From: Sediminibacterium sp.
GTDB lineage: Bacteria; Bacteroidota; Bacteroidia; Chitinophagales; Chitinophagaceae
Reading direction: 5' to 3'
Assembly: GCA_017983845.1 (NCBI GenBank)
Contig: JAGOAO010000002.1
Span: 1-64,000 of the forward strand
DNA: 64,000 bases
Part shown: positions 1 to 8,179 of the stretch, piece after piece
Numbering within the stretch: the first letter of the stretch is position 1
Layout of the letters: each line of letters begins with the position of its first letter
Translations under genes and position numbers: made by a program
The notes under the pieces: generated by a model
Seen by the model: the letters and a program-made list of their open reading frames with translations, nothing else
Databases searched by the model: none
Told to the model about the DNA's origin: nothing

Positions 1-143
1 GGTTGCAAATTCAAGGTGGTTGGAAATACAAGTTGTAATGCAACCCATAAACCAACTGTCATCCCTACTACTCCCCAAATAATGGTGGCAATAGCAAAGT
101 TCCTCACCGTCTTGTTGTCATACTGAAAACTTTCTACTTGCAT
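1..143 (-). CDS. ccoN: cbb3-type cytochrome c oxidase subunit I, N-terminus (partial)
   Basis: This is the start of a minus-strand gene that leaves the window at base 1; about 47 codons are visible. The protein begins MQVESFQYDNKTVRNF and continues into a hydrophobic segment with a GVVGMTVGLW core, which resembles the first helix of CcoN, the catalytic haem-copper subunit of cbb3 oxidase. CcoN reduces oxygen to water at a high-affinity binuclear centre in the inner membrane. Identification leans on context: ccoS ends 4 bp upstream and ccoI lies beyond it. The histidine ligands and most helices are outside the window, so integrity cannot be judged. Confidence 0.8.
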   Translation of the reverse strand, partial: MQVESFQYDNKTVRNFAIATIIWGVVGMTVGLWVALQLVFPTTLNLQ

Positions 144-147
144 AATG

Positions 148-327
148 CTAAATTGTATGGTTATTGTTTGATTGTTTTTTAGACTTTACTTCATCATCAA
201 AAAGAATTCTAATGGATGGTGTATAATCATCATCCATTTGACCCGAATTTACCGACCACAAAAAAGCAGCTAAGAATCCTCCAGCTACTAGTACACTCGT
301 AATGATTAAAATGATAAATACACTCAT
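148..327 (-). CDS. ccoS: cbb3 oxidase assembly protein CcoS
   Basis: This small ORF encodes 59 residues (MSVFIILIITSVLVAGGFLA at the N-terminus). One membrane helix covers roughly residues 2-25, followed by a WSVNSGQMDDDYTPS stretch and a lysine-rich tail. Length, single N-terminal helix and the acidic 'GQ-DD' motif after it are typical of CcoS (FixS), a small membrane protein needed to load haem and copper into cbb3 oxidase. The stop lies 4 bp before ccoN, so the two are surely cotranscribed. Two FNR-like boxes lie in the 104-bp spacer upstream. The exact function of CcoS is only partly known in any organism. Confidence 0.88.
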   Translation of the reverse strand: MSVFIILIITSVLVAGGFLAAFLWSVNSGQMDDDYTPSIRILFDDEVKSKKQSNNNHTI

Positions 328-372
328 AAACCTATTTGGGGCAAAGCTATCTGCTCTGCATCAGGGGTTTTA

Positions 373-384
373 TGACTTTTATCA
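373..384 (-). promoter_or_regulatory. FNR/CRP-type box, distal of a tandem pair (ccoS-ccoN)
   Basis: The plus strand reads TGAC-TTTT-ATCA, one mismatch from the palindromic TGAT-N4-ATCA core bound by FNR/FixK-type regulators. It lies in the spacer between the ccoI stop and ccoS. Its centre is 22 bp, about two helical turns, from the centre of the next box. The regulator itself is not in the window, so the assignment is by motif and context. Confidence 0.5.
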
Positions 385-394
385 AAGCGAAAAA

Positions 395-406
395 TGATTT
401 TTATCA
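395..406 (-). promoter_or_regulatory. FNR/CRP-type box, perfect dyad (ccoS-ccoN)
   Basis: The sequence TGAT-TTTT-ATCA is a perfect match to the FNR core dyad, extended to ATGAT/ATCAT by one more pair on each side. It lies 68 bp upstream of the ccoS start codon. Oxygen-responsive FNR-like control of cbb3 genes is well established in other bacteria; here it is inferred. Confidence 0.6.
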
Positions 407-431
407 TATTTACAGGCAATATGCCCAAAGA

Positions 432-2825
432 CTAGCCACGAATAGGTTTTGCATAGCTATAAGAAAGCAATGCAGAGAGTGCCACAATGCTAATTGAGCT
501 AATAGGCATCAAAATAGCAGCCACCATGGGAGACAATAAAGCTTGGGTGGCAAAATACATGCCTACCAAATTATAGACAATGGATAAAATAAAAATAAGG
601 GTAATAATCCACTTCGCTTTTTTTGCATATTGAATCAATTGAAATAAATGAGGCACTTGTTGGCCTTCTAAAATAGCATCACTTGCAGGCGTAAATAAAT
701 GTGTCTGATCGGTCACTGCCACACCCACATCACTTTTTTGCAATGCGCCTGCGTCATTCAAACCATCTCCCACCATCATCACCGACTTACCCGCGTTTTG
801 AAGTTGTTGGATATAATTTAATTTATCCGTTGGTGATTGATCAAATAGCATCGGGATCCCTGCACCTAATTGTAATTTAAGCTTTTGGCCTTCTGTAGAA
901 TGGTCTCCACTCAATAAATGCACTTCATAGCCTTTTGAAACCAATTGATGCACCATTTCCGACATCCCTTCCCTATACGCATGATTCACTTTATAAAAAC
1001 CTTTAAACAAACCATCCATTGCAATACACACCACCGATTGATCATAGTCCGAATTCACAGCAACACCTTCTTCCATCAACAGCTTTACCGAACCTATTAG
1101 AATGGTATGCCCTTGAACCCCCGCAATGGTTCCTTTGGCGATACTATGTTGAATTTGATCTACCTGAACCAATTCCACTTTTGCCTCTGTCAATAATTGA
1201 TAAATCATTTGGCTTAAAGGATGCAAGGATTCTCTTGTTACCGAACGAATCATAGATTGTTCCAACAAAGTCAACTCTACACCTATGTAGACCATTTTTG
1301 TTGCTTCATGATTGGTCAATGTACCCGTTTTATCAAAAACTATGGTGTCAATTTTTTCAATCGCTTCCACCACTGATGCATTCTTACAATACATTTTTGC
1401 CTTGCCTAACCACCTCAACACATTGCCATAGGTAAAGGTCACAGTGAGTAATAGTGAACAAGGACAAGCCACAATTAAAACAGAACTTACCGCTGGCAAT
1501 AGCTTGCTCGTATCTACCATCCACCAATACAATCCCGACATGAAAGCAATCGTAAAAAGTACATAAGTAAAATATTGACTCCAAGGATGTACAAATGATT
1601 GTGTTGCGTTTTTGGTTTGTTTTAATAAAGGACTATTCCAAAGCTCAGTAATATAACTATGCCCCACTGGCTTCATCACTTCCACATGAATCGCTCTCCC
1701 TTTTTGTACTCCACCTGCATACAATAAGGCGCCCGCTTCAAATGCAATAGGTGCATTTTCACCAGATACAAAACTATAGTCCACCAATGCAATGCCCTCT
1801 TTTAAAATAGCATCTGCAGGTATCATCTCTCCTGTCCTCACTAAGAGCATGTCCCCTTTGACAATTTCATTTAATGACTGATTGATTTCTTTTCCCTCCT
1901 TTAACACTGTTACACCCAACGGAAAGAAGGAAGTATAGTCTCTATCAAAAGCGAAAGAATCATAAGACTTGTCTTGAAACCACCTTCCAATTAACATAAA
2001 AAATACAATACCCGACATGCTATCTAAATAGCCAGCACCTGTTTGTGTCATAATTTCATACACACTTCTACCAAAAGTAACTGTGATGGCTAAGGCAATT
2101 GGCGCGTCTATATTCAACCATTTTTGTCTCAAGCCAGTATACGCTGAAATGAAAAAATCACTTGCACTATACAATAATACTGGCAAGGATAGGATTAAAT
2201 TAAGGTAGATAAAGAATGGCCTTAAATTACCTAAGTCCACCACTTGGTCGGACAAATATTCAGGAAAACTCAACATCATGATATTGCTAAAACAAAAACC
2301 TGCAATACCAATTTTATACAATTGCTTTCGATTGACTTTTTTCTTTTTCTGCCAGTCATTTCCACCCAAATGAATCATTGGCTCATAGCCCACAAATGCC
2401 AATAACTGCACCACTTGTTTCAATGAAATGACAGAAGGCTGGAAAATAATTTTAACCTCTTTTTTCTCAAAATTAGTTTGAGACTGAATGATCCCCTGGT
2501 TGATCTTATGTAAATTTTCAAGTAACCAAACACAGCTTACACAATGTATCTGTGGTAAATAAAACACCACATGCGCCTGATCCCCTTGTTTGAACTGAAT
2601 CAATTGATCTTGAATCGCTTGGTTGTCTAAATAATTGAATTTGTCCGAAGTAAATATCCCTTTTGCAGTCAACCCTGGCATATTGGTCAAATCATAATAT
2701 TGACACATGCCATTTTCATCTAATAATTGATACACAAGCTTGCAACCATCACAACAGAAGTACTTGGTTTCAATTTGAATGGAGTCATCGCATTCTGTTC
2801 CGCAGTGGTAACATTTTTCTTGCAT
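432..2825 (-). CDS. ccoI: Cu+-transporting P1B-type ATPase for cbb3 oxidase assembly
   Basis: A 797-residue heavy-metal P-type ATPase. The N-terminus carries a Cys-rich segment (CYHCGTECDDS, then CCDGC) typical of the CcoI/FixI branch. Next comes a heavy-metal-associated domain with HCVSC, then membrane helices, the CPCS metal-site motif in a helix, the DKTGT phosphorylation loop and the GDGLND hinge. CcoI exports Cu+ from the cytoplasm for the CuB site of CcoN. I chose the ATG at 2825 (MQEKCYHC); a TTG at 2894 is possible in frame, but the longer form adds an unlikely hydrophobic leader and would begin inside an FNR-like box. The gene leads the ccoI-ccoS-ccoN row and follows a protease gene by about 90 bp. 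Confidence 0.93.
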   Translation of the reverse strand: MQEKCYHCGTECDDSIQIETKYFCCDGCKLVYQLLDENGMCQYYDLTNMPGLTAKGIFTSDKFNYLDNQAIQDQLIQFKQGDQAHVVFYLPQIHCVSCVWLLENLHKINQGIIQSQTNFEKKEVKIIFQPSVISLKQVVQLLAFVGYEPMIHLGGNDWQKKKKVNRKQLYKIGIAGFCFSNIMMLSFPEYLSDQVVDLGNLRPFFIYLNLILSLPVLLYSASDFFISAYTGLRQKWLNIDAPIALAITVTFGRSVYEIMTQTGAGYLDSMSGIVFFMLIGRWFQDKSYDSFAFDRDYTSFFPLGVTVLKEGKEINQSLNEIVKGDMLLVRTGEMIPADAILKEGIALVDYSFVSGENAPIAFEAGALLYAGGVQKGRAIHVEVMKPVGHSYITELWNSPLLKQTKNATQSFVHPWSQYFTYVLFTIAFMSGLYWWMVDTSKLLPAVSSVLIVACPCSLLLTVTFTYGNVLRWLGKAKMYCKNASVVEAIEKIDTIVFDKTGTLTNHEATKMVYIGVELTLLEQSMIRSVTRESLHPLSQMIYQLLTEAKVELVQVDQIQHSIAKGTIAGVQGHTILIGSVKLLMEEGVAVNSDYDQSVVCIAMDGLFKGFYKVNHAYREGMSEMVHQLVSKGYEVHLLSGDHSTEGQKLKLQLGAGIPMLFDQSPTDKLNYIQQLQNAGKSVMMVGDGLNDAGALQKSDVGVAVTDQTHLFTPASDAILEGQQVPHLFQLIQYAKKAKWIITLIFILSIVYNLVGMYFATQALLSPMVAAILMPISSISIVALSALLSYSYAKPIRG

Positions 2826-2888
2826 AGATAAAGTGCAAAGTTCAAGCCTGCACATGAATGCAATTATGATGCCACTCATGCCAAAAGA

Positions 2889-2900
2889 TGACAAAAATCA
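2889..2900 (-). promoter_or_regulatory. FNR/CRP-type box upstream of ccoI
   Basis: On the minus strand the sequence is TGAT-TTTT-GTCA, one mismatch from a perfect FNR core and with the same TTTT spacer as the two boxes near ccoS. It lies about 64 bp upstream of the chosen ccoI start. Its recurrence at both cco promoters is the main support. Confidence 0.5.
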
Positions 2901-2911
2901 TATTCCTTGCA

Positions 2912-4495
2912 CTACTGAATAACGGCAATCAATTGCTTGTCCATTAAATTAATGGCCTCATAATAGCCCTGTTTGTACCATTTACAGCGCGCCAAAAGCG
3001 CAACAAGTTGTTGTTGAATCAATGCATCTCCTATAAAATTTGAAGGCAAATTCGTTTTTTGTGTTGCGCGCATATATTGATCCAAGGCTTTTGTTAAATC
3101 CTGTTTTGCATAATCGGACACAAACGCTGGAACTGACTTATACTTATCTAATGCTGCTTGATTGTGAAGATAATATTGTAAAATAAATTCATTCAAACTG
3201 CCTTGCAGAAAAAGTTTTACATAGTTAGAATCCGCATACAATGCATTCGCTGTCATCCATTGATTAGGAATGATGCCCCCTCCTCCATACACGGTATTGC
3301 CTTTAGGCGTTTTATAGGCTTTCCCAATAGAGGCAGTATCTTCATTTCCACCATTCGATGCTTCGATTCGCTTTATAAAATCATGCTCATAAGCCAATTT
3401 CCCATTTTGATATGGACGTTGGATATTGCGACCCAACGGCGTAAAATATTTTGCAGTCGTCAACCTTAAAGCTCCCCCATTGGATAATCTAAACTGTTGC
3501 TGTACCAATCCTTTTCCAAAGGACCTTCTCCCAACCACTTTCGCCCTATCCCAGTCCTGCAATGCACCCGCCAATACCTCACTTGCAGATGCAGAAGTTT
3601 CATCCATCAAAATAGTCAAGCCGCCTTGTTCAAATAAACCTTCTCTCTTACTATAATAATCTACCCTTGGCGCATGCAATCCCTCTGTGTAGACTATTAA
3701 TTTATTCCCAGCTAATAATTCATCTGCAATCGCTACCGCTTCCGACAACAACCCTCCGCCATTTCCTCTTAAGTCAATCACCAATGACTTCATGCCTTTT
3801 TGTAAAAGTGGTTCTAACGCTTGCATAAAAGCCTCATAAGTTCTATCGGCAAACTTATCAATCTTAATATAACCCACTGTGTCGCTCATCATATAAGCAG
3901 CATCAATTGGGGAGACAGGCACAGAAGCCCTTGTTAAATTGAAAATCATTTTTCGTTGATTGCGCAGGACTGCTAATTTCAAATTTTCCGCCTCCGGTCC
4001 TTTGATTTTTCGCTTTACACCTTCCCCATCTAATTTATTCCCAGATAATTTTACGGTATCATCCGCAGTTAAAAGAATATCACCTGTCTTTAATCCAGCT
4101 TTTGCTGCAGGACCATCAGGCATGACATAAGCAACAAAAACACTATCTCTAAATTGTTGAAACTCTATTCCTATGCCTTTAAAATTGGGCTGCAATTGTT
4201 CATTGGCTTCAACTAAATCTGCTGGAGGAATGTATACCGAATGTGGATCTAATTGTGCTAAATAAAAATCGGCCAATTTTGTTTGTGTACTATCCAAACT
4301 CACCTGTTCCACATATTTTGACTTGACTAGTTCAATGATCTCATCCATTGCTGTCGTTTTATTAAAAGCAGGCAAGCCAATGGAGAAACTCCCTTTTAAA
4401 AATATCCCAATCCCAATACCCAATAAAAGTACGACTGCATAAGTGATTGGAGTTACCCAACTTGTCTGGGTAGAACGAGGCTGATTTTGTTGCAT
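2912..4495 (-). CDS. S41 family C-terminal processing peptidase with PDZ domain
   Basis: A 527-residue CtpA-like protease. Residues 13-35 form an uncleaved membrane anchor or signal peptide (YAVVLLLGIGIGIFL). A PDZ domain (around residues 95-180, GIGIEFQQF and KAGLKTGDILL) precedes the S41 catalytic domain. The Ser of TSASASE and the Lys of SFGKGLVQQ form the expected Ser-Lys dyad, and the DLRGNGGG substrate-groove motif is intact. Such enzymes cleave C-terminal tails of periplasmic proteins. It is divergent from the kinase gene at 4569; a TAAATTTG box lies 17 bp upstream of its start. A second, larger S41 protease lies at 54493-56637. Confidence 0.92.
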   Translation of the reverse strand: MQQNQPRSTQTSWVTPITYAVVLLLGIGIGIFLKGSFSIGLPAFNKTTAMDEIIELVKSKYVEQVSLDSTQTKLADFYLAQLDPHSVYIPPADLVEANEQLQPNFKGIGIEFQQFRDSVFVAYVMPDGPAAKAGLKTGDILLTADDTVKLSGNKLDGEGVKRKIKGPEAENLKLAVLRNQRKMIFNLTRASVPVSPIDAAYMMSDTVGYIKIDKFADRTYEAFMQALEPLLQKGMKSLVIDLRGNGGGLLSEAVAIADELLAGNKLIVYTEGLHAPRVDYYSKREGLFEQGGLTILMDETSASASEVLAGALQDWDRAKVVGRRSFGKGLVQQQFRLSNGGALRLTTAKYFTPLGRNIQRPYQNGKLAYEHDFIKRIEASNGGNEDTASIGKAYKTPKGNTVYGGGGIIPNQWMTANALYADSNYVKLFLQGSLNEFILQYYLHNQAALDKYKSVPAFVSDYAKQDLTKALDQYMRATQKTNLPSNFIGDALIQQQLVALLARCKWYKQGYYEAINLMDKQLIAVIQ

Positions 4496-4512
4496 ATTGT
4501 ATGAATTCTTTG

Positions 4513-4520
4513 CAAATTTA
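4513..4520 (-). promoter_or_regulatory. Promoter -7 box for the S41 protease gene
   Basis: TAAATTTG on the minus strand fits the Bacteroidota -7 consensus TAnnTTTG and lies 17 bp before the protease start codon. Confidence 0.5.
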
Positions 4521-4568
4521 CATCAATTCAAAATGAAATGGCTAATTTCATGCCTTAGTTCAACTACC

Positions 4569-5417
4569 ATGAAAAAGACGTATTTAATAGCAGATAGCGG
4601 TGCCACTAAATGCCATTGGACCTTGGTTCAAAACGGCAAAGCTCAGACCATAAAAACCACTGGGATAAGCCCCTATTTTTTAAGTCTCGAAGCCATTGTT
4701 CAATTGCTTGAAAAGACATTCCAAAAAAAGACAGACCTATCCAAAATAGATGCCATTTATTTTTATGGAACTGGGTTAAGCAATCCAGACAATGTGACGA
4801 TCTTAAAAAAAGCGTTGAAATCGGTTTTCAAAAATGCTACACTAGATATTCAAACAGATCTAATGGCCATTGCTAGAGCAGCCTGTCAGGATCAAAAAGG
4901 AGTTGTTTGTATTTTAGGTACAGGATCGAATGCAGGATTTTACAATGGTAAAAAAATCACTAAAAATAGTCCAGGCCTTGGTTATGTTTTAGGAGATGAA
5001 GGGAGTGGCGCTTATTTAGGAAAAAAAGTCTTGCAGTATTTTTTATACAAAACTTTTGACGACGAGCTAATGAACATGTTCGAGAAAAAATACAATTTGG
5101 ATCGTGCAGCTATTTTAAACAAAGTGTATAAAGAACCTACGCCGAATAGTTATATCGCAAGTTTCACCGATTTCTTAGTTGAAAACAGAGGACATTATAT
5201 GGTGGAGAATATTATTGAAGATGGATTGAACGATTTCTTCTTTACCCATTTAAATAAGTTAAATGAATCTTGGTTATACCCTATCCATTTTGTAGGCAGT
5301 GTAGCATATGGATTTAGAGATACATTAAAACAATTGGCCATTGGATATGAAATAGAATTAGGCAAGATTGTCAAATCACCGATGGATGGCTTAATTGAAT
5401 ACCATAGCAAACACTAG
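4569..5417 (+). CDS. N-acetylglucosamine kinase-like protein (BadF/BadG/BcrA/BcrD ATPase family)
   Basis: A 282-residue ASKHA-fold kinase. The N-terminal phosphate-1 loop is DSGATKCHW, the phosphate-2 region is CILGTGSNAGF, and GYVLGDEGSGAYLG follows as in GlcNAc kinases and related BadF-type ATPases. The probable role is ATP-dependent phosphorylation of an amino sugar, perhaps recycled from cell wall; the exact sugar cannot be read from sequence. The ATG at 4569 was chosen because the fold begins right after it (MKKTYLIADSG); an in-frame TTG at 4497 would add 24 unconvincing residues. It is followed after 6 bp by a conserved hypothetical, so the two are likely one transcript. Confidence 0.85.
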   Translation: MKKTYLIADSGATKCHWTLVQNGKAQTIKTTGISPYFLSLEAIVQLLEKTFQKKTDLSKIDAIYFYGTGLSNPDNVTILKKALKSVFKNATLDIQTDLMAIARAACQDQKGVVCILGTGSNAGFYNGKKITKNSPGLGYVLGDEGSGAYLGKKVLQYFLYKTFDDELMNMFEKKYNLDRAAILNKVYKEPTPNSYIASFTDFLVENRGHYMVENIIEDGLNDFFFTHLNKLNESWLYPIHFVGSVAYGFRDTLKQLAIGYEIELGKIVKSPMDGLIEYHSKH

Positions 5418-5423
5418 GGCAAG

Positions 5424-5990
5424 ATGCACGATATAGAACCCTATTATCATTGGCGACATTTGTATACTGCAGAAGCAGACGCAAGGTCTATCTTTTATGG
5501 TAGAACATATAGTGAATTTGAATTTTCACAAACGGTGTACAATTATTATATCCATCCACAGTGGGATGAATTTGGCAGTAAAACCTTGTACTTAAAAATT
5601 TTGTACACCGACTATGATGCAAAATTTGCAATCATTGAATTCATTGGCGAATGGAATGATACGATTGAGAATGATATCATGGAATTGAAACGAGAAGTAC
5701 TAGATAAATTAATGGCCGAAGGCATCATTAAATTTATTTTAATAGCAGAAAATGTATTTAATTTCCACAGCGGGGACAAAGATTATTACGAGGAATTGTA
5801 CGAGGAATTATCCGACGAAGATGGATGGGCCGTGTTGATCAATTTTAATCCTGCCGCACAACATGATTTTTTATTACGGAAACTAAACAGGTATATCGAG
5901 CTGATGGAAATCAGTGCATGGCGCACTTACAAACCCGAACATTTTTTTCAGTTTATTGACCAGAAATTAGGTCAACGTTTAGGACTATAA
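5424..5990 (+). CDS. Conserved hypothetical protein, 188 aa
   Basis: I do not recognise a named family. The protein is soluble, acidic and rich in Tyr, Phe and Trp (MHDIEPYYHWRHLYTAEADA at the N-terminus), with no signal peptide or membrane segment. The middle, about residues 55-130, alternates hydrophobic strands and a helix (FAIIEFIGEW, IIKFILIAENVFNFH) suggestive of an alpha/beta fold. A Tyr/Glu-rich run (DYYEELYEELSDEDG) follows. It is almost certainly cotranscribed with the sugar-kinase-like gene 6 bp upstream. The coding signal is clear; function is unknown. Confidence 0.85.
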   Translation: MHDIEPYYHWRHLYTAEADARSIFYGRTYSEFEFSQTVYNYYIHPQWDEFGSKTLYLKILYTDYDAKFAIIEFIGEWNDTIENDIMELKREVLDKLMAEGIIKFILIAENVFNFHSGDKDYYEELYEELSDEDGWAVLINFNPAAQHDFLLRKLNRYIELMEISAWRTYKPEHFFQFIDQKLGQRLGL

Positions 5991-6049
5991 CTCAGCATGC
6001 TACCCATTCAAAAAAATACGTTTAGTATTATAACTCAATCGCGTTCAAA

Positions 6050-6361
6050 TTAATAAACAAGGTCCTCATAAGCTGCAAGCAATTCCCTGTGAGCATGGTC
6101 GTCCTTAGCCAATTTGGTGGCAGCCAATCCTTTTTCATACCATTCAATAGCGGCTTCTCTTTCAGATAAAGCCTCTAAACATTTTGCCAAATGATAATAA
6201 GAACCCACATAATCAGGGGACTCGGTCAGGATTGCTGTAAACAAGGATTTCGCCTTCGGCAGTTCCCCTATCTTAATATACTCTAAGGCCAAAGCATGTC
6301 TTAAAAAGTTATCCTTAGGTTGTTGATTTAAAAATTCAATAATTCTTTCAATTCGTTGCAT
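6050..6361 (-). CDS. Small tetratricopeptide repeat protein
   Basis: A 103-residue protein made almost wholly of TPR helices, about two and a half repeats. Typical signatures are ALEYIKIGELPKAKSLF and YHLAKCLEALSEREAAIEWY. There is no signal peptide, so it is probably a cytoplasmic protein-interaction module. It is divergent from etfB with about 50 bp between start codons, so the two promoters share one short region. The partner is unknown. Confidence 0.85.
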   Translation of the reverse strand: MQRIERIIEFLNQQPKDNFLRHALALEYIKIGELPKAKSLFTAILTESPDYVGSYYHLAKCLEALSEREAAIEWYEKGLAATKLAKDDHAHRELLAAYEDLVY

Positions 6362-6368
6362 CTTATCT

Positions 6369-6376
6369 TATATTTG
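6369..6376 (+). promoter_or_regulatory. Promoter -7 box for etfBA
   Basis: TATATTTG matches TAnnTTTG and lies 35 bp before the etfB start, in the spacer shared with the divergent TPR gene. Confidence 0.5.
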
Positions 6377-6411
6377 CATTAGTTGCATAAACAACCAAAA
6401 AGAATTAGACT

Positions 6412-7155
6412 ATGAAGCTATTAGTTTGCATTAGCAAAACACCAGACACCACATCTAAAATTGCCTTCACCGAAGGTAATACAAAGTTCGATGAAAACGG
6501 CGTACAATGGATCATCAATCCATATGACGAATGGTATGCATTAGTAAGAGCCATTGAATTGAAAGAACAAGATCCTACTACCACCATTCACTTAGTCACT
6601 GTGGGCGAAGCAGATGCAGAACCCATTATCAGAAAAGCATTGGCATTAGGTGGCGACGAAGCGATTCGCGTGAATATACAAAGCAATGATTCATTTGTGG
6701 TTGCAAGTCAGATTGCAGCGATTGCAAAAGAAGGTGCTTATGATTTAATCTTAACAGGAAAAGAAACCATTGATTACAATAGTGCTTGTATTGGCGCAAT
6801 GTTATCTGGATTATTAGACATGCCTTTTGTTTCATTGGCGAATCATATGCAAGTAACGGGTAACACTGCAAGCATTCAAAGAGAAATTGAAGGTGGTGAA
6901 GAAACATGCGAAGTAGCTTTTCCTGCTATTGTAAGCTGTCAGAAAGGAATGGCGGAACAAAGAATTCCAAACATGCGTGGCATTATGGCTGCAAGAACTA
7001 AACCATTGAAAGTCGTTGAGCCTATTGCTGTTCAAGCAACCACTTCTATTCAAGCTTTTGATTTACCACCAGCTAAATCTGGCGTAAAATTAGTAGCTGC
7101 AGACAATGTAGATGAACTTGTAAGATTATTAAAGGAAGAAGCAAAAGCATTCTAA
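6412..7155 (+). CDS. etfB: Electron transfer flavoprotein subunit beta
   Basis: A 247-residue EtfB/FixA family protein. It opens with MKLLVCISKTPDTTSKIAF and carries the conserved NPYDEWYALVRAIELKE segment and the AMP-site-like region DLILTGKETIDYNSACIGAMLSG seen in this family, of which only short pieces are quoted here. EtfB pairs with EtfA to carry electrons from acyl-CoA and other dehydrogenases to the quinone pool. The alpha subunit starts 20 bp downstream in the usual beta-alpha order. Length is within the family norm and no key region seems missing. Confidence 0.95.
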   Translation: MKLLVCISKTPDTTSKIAFTEGNTKFDENGVQWIINPYDEWYALVRAIELKEQDPTTTIHLVTVGEADAEPIIRKALALGGDEAIRVNIQSNDSFVVASQIAAIAKEGAYDLILTGKETIDYNSACIGAMLSGLLDMPFVSLANHMQVTGNTASIQREIEGGEETCEVAFPAIVSCQKGMAEQRIPNMRGIMAARTKPLKVVEPIAVQATTSIQAFDLPPAKSGVKLVAADNVDELVRLLKEEAKAF

Positions 7156-7175
7156 ACAATTCAAACTGAAACAAC

Positions 7176-8132
7176 ATGGTACTTATTTATATAGATCAAG
7201 CAGAACAACAAATTAAAAAATCTTCTTTGGAAGCCATTTCATATGGCGCAGCACTTGCCAAACAATTAGGCGTTACTGCAGAAGGTATTTTATTAGGCAC
7301 CGTAACGGATGACTTGGCTGGCTTAGGAAAATACGGATTGCAAAAAGTACACCAAATAGCAGATGCTAGTTTAAATCACTTTGATGCAAAAGTATTTACA
7401 CAAGTACTTACTGAAGCCGCTAAATCAACAGGCGCTACTGTCCTTGTTTTTGCTCATAACTTAAATGGTAAAGCAATTGCTCCAGCTGTAGCTGTTAAAT
7501 TACAAGCAGGTATTGTTACTGGCGCAAATAGTTTACCAAATACAAGCAACGGATTTACAGTAACTAAAACTGTTTTCTCTGGAAAAGCATTTGCACAAAT
7601 CAATATCGACACGCCTGTTAAAGTCATTTCCATCAACCAAAATTGTTTTGGTGTACATGAGCAGGAAGGTAGCGCTACTGTAGAAGCATTGTCTATTGCA
7701 GTGCCTGCAGCTTCTATTAAAATTACAGCAACCCATAAAGTGGAAGGTGAAATTCCTTTAACTGAAGCGAATATTGTGGTGAGTGGAGGACGCGGATTAA
7801 AAGGACCAGAAAACTGGGGCATTATCGAAGACCTTGCAAAAGTACTTGGTGCGGCAACTGCATGTAGCCGTCCTGTTTCTGATTCAGATTGGAGACCACA
7901 CCATGAGCATGTTGGACAAACAGGCGTGCAAGTAGCCCCTAATTTATACATTGCAGTGGGTATTTCTGGTGCCATCCAACACTTAGCGGGTGTGAACAGA
8001 AGTAAAACGATAGTGGTAATTAATAAGGATCCTGAAGCTCCGTTCTTTAAATCTGCAGACTACGGTATTGTAGGAGATGCATTTGAAGTACTTCCGGCTT
8101 TAACTGCTGCGATACAAAAAACAATGGCCTAA
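7176..8132 (+). CDS. etfA: Electron transfer flavoprotein subunit alpha
   Basis: A 318-residue EtfA/FixB protein. The N-terminal half is the usual alpha/beta domain. The C-terminal FAD-binding domain shows VSGGRGLKGPENW, then ATACSRPVSDSDW and the closing motif YIAVGISGAIQHLAG, all typical of EtfA. It binds FAD and forms a heterodimer with EtfB. The pair lacks neighbouring FixC/FixX-like genes, which points to a house-keeping ETF for fatty acid or amino acid oxidation rather than a nitrogen-fixation type. Confidence 0.95.
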   Translation: MVLIYIDQAEQQIKKSSLEAISYGAALAKQLGVTAEGILLGTVTDDLAGLGKYGLQKVHQIADASLNHFDAKVFTQVLTEAAKSTGATVLVFAHNLNGKAIAPAVAVKLQAGIVTGANSLPNTSNGFTVTKTVFSGKAFAQINIDTPVKVISINQNCFGVHEQEGSATVEALSIAVPAASIKITATHKVEGEIPLTEANIVVSGGRGLKGPENWGIIEDLAKVLGAATACSRPVSDSDWRPHHEHVGQTGVQVAPNLYIAVGISGAIQHLAGVNRSKTIVVINKDPEAPFFKSADYGIVGDAFEVLPALTAAIQKTMA

Positions 8133-8155
8133 TTTAAATCAACGCTTTTTTGCTT

Positions 8156-8163
8156 TAACTTTG
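8156..8163 (+). promoter_or_regulatory. Promoter -7 box for the bifunctional nuclease gene
   Basis: TAACTTTG matches TAnnTTTG and lies 16 bp before the start codon at 8180. Confidence 0.5.
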
Positions 8164-8179
8164 TAAAGCAAATCATCTT

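Noticed and set aside
2826..2894. Longer ccoI form starting at a TTG at 2894
   Set aside because: The extension is not typical of CcoI and begins within the FNR-like box; the ATG at 2825 fits the Cys-rich family start.
7454..7975. 173-aa antisense ORF inside etfA
   Set aside because: It lies wholly opposite a well-supported gene and its composition (Cys, Ser, Pro-rich) is typical of an antisense shadow.
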